Shown: positions 1 through 4,506 of the stretch, in pieces
How positions within the stretch are numbered: the stretch's first letter is position 1
Layout: each line of letters starts with the position of its first letter
Source: an uncultured Holdemanella sp.
GTDB taxonomy: Bacteria > Bacillota_I > Bacilli_A > Erysipelotrichales > Erysipelotrichaceae
Assembly (NCBI GenBank): GCA_900754615.1
Contig: CAAEDN010000023.1
Span: 1-7,452 of the forward strand
Reading direction: 5' to 3'
Length of the DNA: 7,452 nt
Position numbers and translations under genes: made by a program
Notes under the pieces: generated by a model
Told to the model about the DNA's origin: nothing
What the model saw: the letters and a program-made list of their open reading frames with translations, nothing else
The model's database searches: none

Positions 1-2
1 TG

Positions 3-95
3 ACTGAGTTTTCGGATTTGAATCTATGCCCAATTAACAACCGTCAGGGAATTGTAATTGATGGTGAAGGTTCAAAGGTTATTTACAAAGACTAA
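3..95 (+). CDS. C-terminal end of an unidentified protein (partial)
   Basis: Frame 3 is open from the window edge to a TAA at 93-95 and gives 30 residues ending in IVIDGEGSKVIYKD. The other two forward frames hit stops within the first few codons. A T-tailed hairpin about 50 bases downstream, on the same strand, supports this being the true end of a + strand gene. The fragment is too short for me to recognise a family. It has no membrane segment and no obvious catalytic motif. Its start and most of its length lie outside the window. Confidence 0.6.
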   Translation, partial: TEFSDLNLCPINNRQGIVIDGEGSKVIYKD

Positions 96-140
96 TTTGA
101 AAATTTCAGTTTGTGGAACTGATAAAATCCATTTGAATGC

Positions 141-219
141 CTAAGAACAAAGAGACTTTATGTTTCTTTGTTTTTTTGTGCTTTCACAAACAAACGAAGC
201 AAACTTTGGAAGTTCTTAG
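141..219. repeat. 79-base imperfect palindrome with alternative folds
   Basis: The outer arms CTAAGAAC (141-148) and GTTCTTAG (212-219) are perfect inverted repeats. Inside them AAAG (149-152) pairs with CTTT (204-207), leaving GGAA bulged. The core pairs 163-180 with 185-203 around a CTTT loop, with one mismatch and one bulged base. The whole block can therefore fold into one long hairpin or cruciform. That fold excludes the short terminator hairpin at 148-170. I see no target-site duplication and no coding potential, so a miniature transposable element is possible but unproven. Confidence 0.5.
146..177 (+). terminator. Rho-independent terminator of the upstream + strand gene
   Basis: An eight-pair stem, CAAAGAGA (148-155) with TTTCTTTG (163-170), includes one G-T pair and closes a 7-base loop. 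It is followed by seven T (171-177). A at 146-147 can pair with the first T residues and lengthen the stem. It lies about 50 bases after the stop of the left-edge partial gene, where its terminator is expected. The right arm can also pair with 195-203, so this hairpin competes with a longer one (see the palindrome at 141-219). Confidence 0.65.
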
Positions 220-296
220 TTTCATAATGAAGAAACAAGATAATTTCTTAAAAGAAGTTGTTAGTTTCTTAAAGAAGCTGTTAGTTTCATGAAAAC
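216..296. repeat. Degenerate tandem repeats of about 20 bases
   Basis: Four consecutive units begin near 218, 242, 263 and 283. Each has a core resembling AGTTTCTTAAAGAAG followed by a TTGTT or CTGTT tail. TGTTAGTTTC occurs exactly at 259-268 and 279-288, and TTAGTTTCAT occurs exactly at 216-225 and 281-290. Each unit carries its own small palindrome (such as TTTCTTAAAGAA or TTTCATGAAA). The array runs into an AT dinucleotide tract at 300-312. Copy number is low and the units are imperfect. The function is unknown. Confidence 0.5.
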
Positions 297-372
297 AAAA
301 ATATATATATATTATGTAACTTATCACGCATTCTACTTCGCATAATGTACCTTATGTAATATTTATAGATAT

Positions 373-425
373 AAAAAAGAGCGGATTTATTAAATAATGT
401 AGGATTATTAACAAATCTGCTTTTG
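373..425. terminator. Probable bidirectional terminator
   Basis: GCGGATTT (381-388) pairs with AAATCTGC (413-420). An inner stem, TTAAATAAT with ATTATTAA, leaves one bulged A and a GTAGG loop. The left flank is six A (373-378) and the right flank is TTTTG, so either strand reads a U-rich tail after the hairpin. It lies between a + strand gene ending at 95 and a minus strand gene ending at 619, so it could stop both. Confidence 0.6.
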
Positions 426-618
426 TTTAATGTAGTTATTTTTATAAACCAGGCATATTACATTTAAAGTGCAATGAAACATGTAGTTATTATGCTTTGC
501 ATCTTTATATACAATTATGACACATATCTGATAAAAACTGCTTTATATATAGATCTTCTTATTTGCATTGAGACGTATAGTTGTTCGTCTTTTTTGTTTT
601 CAAGTTAAATCAGAGAGT
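426..618. other. Noncoding stretch between convergent genes
   Basis: This stretch contains no supported gene. The longest forward frame from an ATG (474-608, 44 codons) has no clear ribosome binding site and runs through a terminator-like hairpin, so I do not call it. A six-pair hairpin, CAGAGA (611-616) with TCTCTG (626-631), overlaps the TAG of the 83-residue membrane protein gene, but no U tract follows it on the minus strand. Apart from the + strand hairpin at 570-596, I see nothing else recognisable. Confidence 0.5.
570..596 (+). terminator. Orphan + strand terminator-like hairpin
   Basis: AGACG (571-575) pairs with CGTCT (586-590) around a 10-base loop and is followed directly by a run of T (590-595). 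The T tract is on the + strand only. No + strand gene lies between the earlier terminators and this one. It may end a small RNA, act as a back-up terminator, or be chance. The short stem and long loop make it weaker than the other terminators in this window. Confidence 0.35.
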
Positions 619-870
619 CTATGCATCTCTGGTTCTTACGTAATATAAAGATAATAATGCCACTTCGATAATGATATATGGGATTGTCATCAAATATGCA
701 GAATACGGATGAAGATCCGATGCTGCATATGGCATATCTTCAATTTGAAGTTTACCAGATTGAATTTCTTCAATTTTAGTTTTATACATATGAACACGAT
801 ACGGACATATCATAGCGAGTGTAATCATAATCGTTAATAGAATGCGCCCAGGCTTTTTAAAAAACTTCAT
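619..870 (-). CDS. Small two-helix membrane protein of unknown function
   Basis: The 83-residue product is not one I recognise. It has a basic N-terminus (KFFKKPGR), a hydrophobic segment at about residues 10-23, a polar loop at about 25-56 and a second hydrophobic segment at about 57-77, then a short basic tail (RTR). By the positive-inside rule, both ends should face the cytoplasm and the loop should face outward. The ATG start has AGGAG (879-883) eight bases upstream, so the gene looks real. It lies 76 bases after the patatin-like lipase gene on the same strand and may be cotranscribed with it. A weak promoter of its own in the gap cannot be excluded. The lack of a motif prevents any functional call. 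Confidence 0.7.
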   Translation of the reverse strand: MKFFKKPGRILLTIMITLAMICPYRVHMYKTKIEEIQSGKLQIEDMPYAASDLHPYSAYLMTIPYIIIEVALLSLYYVRTRDA

Positions 871-935
871 TGAACCATCTCCTAAATTTGTTTTAGTTTA
901 TCAAAATTTATGAACTTTGAAAATGTCTTTTTATA

Positions 936-951
936 TGTGAAACACTTCACA
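936..951. repeat. Short palindrome overlapping the patatin-like gene stop
   Basis: TGTGAA and TTCACA flank a 4-base centre, giving a perfect six-pair inverted repeat. It covers the TGA stop (947-949) of the patatin-like lipase gene and lies upstream of the small membrane protein gene. No U tract follows on the minus strand, so it is a poor terminator. It could be an operator for the downstream gene, an mRNA hairpin, or chance. Confidence 0.3.
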
Positions 952-1795
952 AATATTCTTTTAAACCTTTAAGACAATTCAATGCATCACATCTTCCAAT
1001 ATCATAAATTTCTTGAAGATGATTGGGATCCTTTTCAATCATTGCACACGCAATGGGCTTAGAAGGTCGGATTACAAATATTTTGCCTTCCCTTTCAAGC
1101 TGATCTATTTTTTCTAACGTTTCATTATAACGCGTATAACGCGTTTCTAATGCCTCAATTAATTTAGGGTATTCTTTTAGCGTCCTTTTTATAATACCCA
1201 TAAATTTCATCGGTTCTTTACGATAGCTTTTATCACGTGTTAAAACCACAACTGCTTTTGTTGGATGCTGCTGCAACATCCACTCAACTGGAATTGAATC
1301 ACTGACACCACCATCTAATAATTCATAACCATCAAGTTTTACTGGCTTTGATACAACAGGAATCGATGCCGAAGCACGAATCCATTCAATATCTAAAGCA
1401 TCTCCATTTTCAATATCATGATAAATTGGCTTCCCGGTATGAATATCTGTACATACAAGCGTAAAACGCAATGGATTTTCTCTAAAGACTTTCGTATCAA
1501 ATGGATCTAACAATGTAGGAACTACACCATACGCAAAATCTTTATTATAAAGATCACCGGTTGTAATAAAACTTTTTAAACTAGAATATCTAGAATCCTG
1601 GCAAAAACGTTTATTGTAACGCAAAGCTCTACCAATCTGTTTTGACTTGATATTACAGCCGAATGCTGCACCAGCACTTACACCAACCACATGATGAAAA
1701 TCAATGCCATTTTCCATAAAAGCATCAATCACACCACAAGTATACATACCTCGAAAGCCACCGCCTTCAAGAACTAAACCTCTTTTTTCTTGCAT
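947..1795 (-). CDS. Patatin-like phospholipase (serine lipase/esterase)
   Basis: This is a predicted cytoplasmic or membrane-associated lipid acyl hydrolase of the patatin/RssA-like group. Counting from the ATG at 1795 (282 residues), EGGGFRG at 10-16 matches the glycine-rich oxyanion motif. GVSAG at 38-42 carries the nucleophile Ser40, and DGG at 161-163 supplies the catalytic Asp161, so the Ser-Asp dyad is complete. The C-terminal part (about 238-282, starting KIFVIRPS) resembles the extra domain often found in bacterial patatins of this type. There is no signal peptide. A GTG at 1804 in the same frame would add three residues, but it lies inside the GGTGA ribosome binding site five bases before the ATG, so I chose the ATG. 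A TATAAT box just upstream indicates its own promoter. The physiological lipid substrate cannot be deduced. Confidence 0.88.
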   Translation of the reverse strand: MQEKRGLVLEGGGFRGMYTCGVIDAFMENGIDFHHVVGVSAGAAFGCNIKSKQIGRALRYNKRFCQDSRYSSLKSFITTGDLYNKDFAYGVVPTLLDPFDTKVFRENPLRFTLVCTDIHTGKPIYHDIENGDALDIEWIRASASIPVVSKPVKLDGYELLDGGVSDSIPVEWMLQQHPTKAVVVLTRDKSYRKEPMKFMGIIKRTLKEYPKLIEALETRYTRYNETLEKIDQLEREGKIFVIRPSKPIACAMIEKDPNHLQEIYDIGRCDALNCLKGLKEYL

Positions 1796-1811
1796 AATTA
1801 TCACCGCAAAA

Positions 1812-1840
1812 ATTATACAACAATGTGAACTAAAAAGAAA
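1812..1840 (-). promoter_or_regulatory. Promoter of the patatin-like gene
   Basis: On the minus strand a perfect TATAAT (1817-1812) is preceded by ATTGTTG, the same 13 bases found at the murT promoter. The -35 position at 17-base spacing reads TTTCTT, a poor match, and is part of the T tract of the preceding terminator. The predicted start point is near 1804-1806, leaving a leader of only about ten bases that is nearly all ribosome binding site. Confidence 0.55.
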
Positions 1841-1857
1841 AGGACTTATTCAAGTCC
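1832..1857 (-). terminator. Rho-independent terminator of the nuclease-lipoprotein operon
   Basis: Read on the minus strand, GGACTT and AAGTCC (1857-1852 with 1847-1842) form a perfect six-pair stem with a 4-base loop. It is followed by TTTTCTTTTT (1841-1832). The stem contains the TAA stop codon of the lipoprotein gene (1846-1848) and its last codons. Confidence 0.7.
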
Positions 1858-2757
1858 AATCTTAAATGTATTTGATTTTCCAAATGCTTTCGAATTCATA
1901 TGTACAATAAAAGGATTCGTCTTTTTATCTGTGAAATCCGGAGCAGCATTGCCAAAATGGAATTCAATTTTTGTATCGATTGTTTGCTTCTTATCTAAGA
2001 AATAAAGCACATAACCTGTAACACTTGCTTTAAAGCTTTGTGTTTTCGGTGCCATACCATTTGTTGTAAAATCATGTTTTTTAATTTCATCCATATTCGA
2101 AAATTCACCTTGATTATCTAAATCAATACCTTCTAATGTAGCACTAGGCGTTAAATATGGAACGATAATACGAGAATTTGTTTTATTCTTATATATAATC
2201 TTTATGTTCTTTAAAACAGTTTCATTATTCTCATATACATATTTTGCCTTTGTCGCATCAATACCGATTTCTAAAGTATCATCCTCAAAGAATGTATATT
2301 TTAAATCTTTTGAATCTTTTACATTCTTATCGCTCGCCTTACGAATGTTAAAGGCTTTAAAAGGCAAAAATTGCTTCTTATTATTGAAAGATAAACCTAA
2401 ATTTTTCTGATCATTGTTAGGGAAACCAATATACCCATAAATGTACGTGTTCTGCCCTTTATTGATCATATACGATGGTGTAGATTGATATGTATCGATG
2501 ACACTAATTTCTTTTTTATTATCATCCATAACACGATAAGAAAGATTCTTTGTATTGTAAGGTTTTTTCCCTTTATTTTCAATACTTGCTAAATAATAAT
2601 AATATGTTGAATTATCCGATTCATTTGTTATAGTTAAAACATCCAATAATTGACAAGTAACATTCTTTTTCAGTTCAACATTATTTTCAGGTTTTGAACA
2701 ACCAAATAAAGATAGGGATAAAACACATATACATAGCATTGTAATTATTTTTTTCAT
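1846..2757 (-). CDS. Secreted lipoprotein of unknown function
   Basis: The 303-residue protein starts with a lipoprotein signal peptide: a KK n-region, a hydrophobic core and a lipobox LFGC with Cys20 as the predicted lipidation site. It should be anchored to the outer face of the membrane. The mature part is rich in Lys, Asn, Tyr and Thr and looks beta-rich. It may form two similar extracellular sandwich-like halves (about 26-130 and 140-303), resembling telomere-associated or DUF4352-like surface lipoproteins, but I do not recognise a family with confidence. No catalytic motif is visible. The ATG has AGGAG (2764-2768) six bases upstream, and this site shares bases with the TAG stop of the nuclease gene, so translation of the two is probably coupled. 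A terminator overlaps its stop codon. A role tied to the nuclease (tethering, inhibition or nucleic acid capture) is only inference. Confidence 0.8.
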   Translation of the reverse strand: MKKIITMLCICVLSLSLFGCSKPENNVELKKNVTCQLLDVLTITNESDNSTYYYYLASIENKGKKPYNTKNLSYRVMDDNKKEISVIDTYQSTPSYMINKGQNTYIYGYIGFPNNDQKNLGLSFNNKKQFLPFKAFNIRKASDKNVKDSKDLKYTFFEDDTLEIGIDATKAKYVYENNETVLKNIKIIYKNKTNSRIIVPYLTPSATLEGIDLDNQGEFSNMDEIKKHDFTTNGMAPKTQSFKASVTGYVLYFLDKKQTIDTKIEFHFGNAAPDFTDKKTNPFIVHMNSKAFGKSNTFKIGLE

Positions 2758-2766
2758 GATGATCTC

Positions 2767-3612
2767 CTATGGATTGCAATTTTTACAAGGTGTATATCCT
2801 TGTTGAATCAAATTATCTCTAGAATCATGCGATTCTATTTTATTTTCAGCCTTCATCATTCGAATACTCGAACATGTTGGTTTATGAAATTTATGTGTAT
2901 TCACATTTAAAATATAAGATGTTGTATCTTCATTTGCCTTATATTCTTTTATAATATTTTCTTTTGAACGACTCGAATCGCCCGTTTTATAATTAATGGT
3001 TATACCTGGTTGCACGTTGTAACAAAACACATTAAACGATATACCCTGCCCTTTATCTTCTACAGAATATGCTTCAATCTGTACACCATCCGCAATTAAG
3101 TTATCTCCCTCATAAATTGGTGTTACACGATAAAGAACATGATGATTTGTTTTTTTGATATATTGCGCAACTTCATTCTCAAAAGGAAGCATACTCTCAA
3201 CATTTAAATAACGAGTCCCCGTCATTAGATTTTTACGGTTTGCATTTTCACCAGTTAATTGATATCCAATCAGATGACACCGATTATACAAATATTTACC
3301 ATCAATTCCTTTATAACGTATTGTATGCCATCCTACTGGCTTTACAGTACCAATACTGCCACGCTTTGTAGTTGGCATTAAATCTTTAGAGACATTCGCA
3401 TACGCAACTTGTGGACGATTTAAATCATCTAAATTTGAATACGATTCAAAACTTTTTTTATTCATATCCTTCGAATCAAATTCAGGTACATTATCATGAA
3501 TTTCTACATAAGGACTGCCATTATATTCAGGTATCTCATCAATCTCATATGCCGATATAGGCGTGATCAATGTCGATAGAATAATGACCATTGATAATAT
3601 TAATTTTTTCAT
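2767..3612 (-). CDS. Secreted DNA/RNA non-specific endonuclease (EndA-like)
   Basis: The 281-residue product has a signal peptide (about 1-21, ending ISA) and a beta-beta-alpha metal nuclease domain (about 65-205) of the bacterial DNA/RNA non-specific endonuclease group. The active site motif is NRCHLIG, with His113 the likely general base. Asn128 and Asn137 have the same nine-residue spacing as the key Asn pair of pneumococcal EndA, and Glu145 fits a further conserved acidic position. This domain should cleave extracellular DNA and perhaps RNA without sequence preference, using Mg. The C-terminal part (about 233-281) has His243, Cys247, Cys276 and Cys279 in an HxxxC...CxxC pattern, like the Ada-type metal-binding module seen after some of these nucleases. 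The start ATG has GAGGG four bases upstream. The gene leads an operon with the downstream lipoprotein. Likely roles are nutrient scavenging, biofilm DNA turnover or DNA uptake. No competence genes are visible here. Confidence 0.88.
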   Translation of the reverse strand: MKKLILSMVIILSTLITPISAYEIDEIPEYNGSPYVEIHDNVPEFDSKDMNKKSFESYSNLDDLNRPQVAYANVSKDLMPTTKRGSIGTVKPVGWHTIRYKGIDGKYLYNRCHLIGYQLTGENANRKNLMTGTRYLNVESMLPFENEVAQYIKKTNHHVLYRVTPIYEGDNLIADGVQIEAYSVEDKGQGISFNVFCYNVQPGITINYKTGDSSRSKENIIKEYKANEDTTSYILNVNTHKFHKPTCSSIRMMKAENKIESHDSRDNLIQQGYTPCKNCNP

Positions 3613-3626
3613 GTTTCCCTCACTAT

Positions 3627-3647
3627 ATTGACATACATAATGTCAAT
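3627..3647. promoter_or_regulatory. Operator-like palindrome in front of the nuclease gene
   Basis: ATTGACAT and ATGTCAAT are perfect 8-base inverted repeats separated by five bases, centred about 25 bases upstream of the nuclease ATG. This is the size and symmetry of a dimeric repressor site. Alternatively, it could be a 5' mRNA hairpin ending six bases before the ribosome binding site. The left arm also supplies a TTGACA -35-like hexamer on the + strand. No regulator gene is adjacent. Confidence 0.45.
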
Positions 3648-3657
3648 TAAATATATA
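3628..3657 (+). promoter_or_regulatory. Possible + strand promoter divergent from the nuclease gene
   Basis: TTGACA (3628-3633) is a perfect -35 hexamer. TATATA (3652-3657) follows after 18 bases as a fair -10. The predicted transcript would start near 3664 and run into the terminator at 3753-3776, giving an RNA of about 110 bases with no convincing reading frame. AT-rich DNA yields such matches by chance, so the call is tentative. Confidence 0.35.
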
Positions 3658-3686
3658 TACTAAAACCATGAAAGGAGTGAGTGTTA

Positions 3687-3752
3687 AAAAACATAGTACA
3701 TATCATTCGTTCGAGTCAAAATATAATATAACCCCTTAAGTACTATGTTTTT
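3687..3752. repeat. 13-bp inverted repeat with 40-base loop, possible terminator of murT-gatD
   Basis: AAAAACATAGTAC (3687-3699) and GTACTATGTTTTT (3740-3752) are exact inverted repeats around a 40-base AT-rich centre. On the minus strand, downstream of gatD, the stem ends in a run of T (3691-3686), so it may terminate the murT-gatD transcript. On the + strand it ends in five T and is followed at once by a second hairpin. The long loop is unusual for an intrinsic terminator. Confidence 0.45.
3690..3719 (-). promoter_or_regulatory. Possible promoter of the nuclease-lipoprotein operon
   Basis: On the minus strand, TTGACT (3719-3714) and TATGTT (3695-3690) are separated by 18 bases. The start point would be near 3683, giving a leader of about 70 bases that contains the 3627-3647 palindrome. 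The -10 matches the consensus at four of six positions, so other choices in the TATATA-rich stretch at 3651-3659 remain possible. Confidence 0.3.
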
Positions 3753-3776
3753 AGATGTCATAAGACATCTTTTTTT
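3753..3776 (+). terminator. Rho-independent terminator on the + strand
   Basis: AGATGTC (3753-3759) and GACATCT (3764-3770) form a perfect seven-pair stem with an ATAA loop, followed by seven T (3770-3776). The T tract is on the + strand, facing into the 3' end of gatD, whose TAA lies at 3775-3777. No + strand gene precedes it. It would either end a small + strand RNA or shield gatD from antisense transcription. On the minus strand the hairpin is followed by AAAAACATAG, which does not fit a terminator in that direction. Confidence 0.6.
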
Positions 3777-4506
3777 ATATTTCTAACTTTTTGAAAACAG
3801 CCTCACGAGCCATTTTCTCAAACTTATCTTCCAAAGGCTTCAAATCACTATATTTAAAATCCGGATCATGCTTTTGAAGCGCTTTTGTGATCACAAAGTC
3901 AGCCACTTCAGGATTTTTAGGAAGTAAAGGACCATGCAAATAAGTACCTAATATTTTTCCATCATAAAATCCTTCATAACCAGCACCAAAACTATTTCCA
4001 CAACCTTTGATGACCTTTCCTAAAGGATGTGTAACATTCAATGTTTGTCCACCATGATTTTCAAAACCTACAATCCGCGTTTGAAGACCATCCAGATTGG
4101 CATCAATTACCACATTACCGATGCAGCGACTACCCGCTTTTCCTGTATCTGTATAATAATCATAGAATTGTAAACCTGAAATCTTTTCATTGTTGGCAGC
4201 AATATAATATTGACCAAACAATTGATAACCACCACAAATCAAAAGCACAAATGTCTTTTCATCCATAGCCTTTTTGATATTTTCTTTACGTGACAATAAA
4301 TCAGGAATTAAACTAATCTGTTCCTTATCTGCACCACCACCTAAGAAAATTAAATCATATTCACTTAAATCTTTTTCTTCACCAATACCACAAGTATCCA
4401 GTTCAAAAGGAATATCACGATCTAAACAACGCTTTTTTAAGACCATCATATTTCCCTTATCCCCATATAGATCCATGATATCATGATACATCCAAACTAT
4501 TTTCAT
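3775..4506 (-). CDS. gatD: Lipid II isoglutaminyl synthase, glutaminase subunit GatD
   Basis: GatD releases ammonia from glutamine and passes it to MurT, which amidates the alpha-carboxyl of D-Glu in the lipid II stem peptide to give D-isoglutamine on the cytoplasmic face of the membrane. The 243-residue product is a CobB/CobQ-type class I glutamine amidotransferase. FLGGGADKEQ (54-63) is the typical N-terminal loop, Cys91 in LLICGGYQLFG is the nucleophile, and His191 in GTYLHGPLLPKNPE is the catalytic histidine. Arg127 in GSRCIG lies where the substrate-binding arginine of Staphylococcus aureus GatD is expected, and the length matches that protein. The ATG overlaps the murT TGA by four bases (ATGA). 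AGGAG (4515-4519), inside the end of murT, is eight bases upstream, so translation is coupled to murT. All key residues are intact. Confidence 0.95.
   Translation of the reverse strand: MKIVWMYHDIMDLYGDKGNMMVLKKRCLDRDIPFELDTCGIGEEKDLSEYDLIFLGGGADKEQISLIPDLLSRKENIKKAMDEKTFVLLICGGYQLFGQYYIAANNEKISGLQFYDYYTDTGKAGSRCIGNVVIDANLDGLQTRIVGFENHGGQTLNVTHPLGKVIKGCGNSFGAGYEGFYDGKILGTYLHGPLLPKNPEVADFVITKALQKHDPDFKYSDLKPLEDKFEKMAREAVFKKLEI

Noticed and set aside
216..296. CRISPR array
   Set aside because: The units are about 20 bases, adjacent and degenerate, with no unique spacers and no cas genes in the window.
474..608. Forward reading frame of 44 codons
   Set aside because: It has no convincing ribosome binding site, no recognisable product, and it runs through a terminator-like hairpin.
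1796..1804. GTG at 1804 as the start of the patatin-like gene
   Set aside because: It lies inside the GGTGA ribosome binding site serving the ATG at 1795, and the predicted transcript would begin at about the same base.
2204..2410. Forward frame antisense to the lipoprotein gene
   Set aside because: The composition is a mirror of the AT-rich coding strand, with no ribosome binding site or family, and it lies wholly inside a well supported gene.
3704..3714. Possible SOS (LexA) box from the CGAAC/GTTCG half-site
   Set aside because: The full CGAAC-N4-GTTCG arrangement is not present on either strand.
3709..3717. GTTCGAGTC, resembling a tRNA T-loop
   Set aside because: There is no acceptor stem, anticodon arm or D arm around it, so it is a chance match within the loop of the inverted repeat.
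4041..4486. Two forward frames antisense to gatD
   Set aside because: Both lie inside gatD, whose catalytic residues are all intact. They have no promoter, no ribosome binding site and no recognisable domain.
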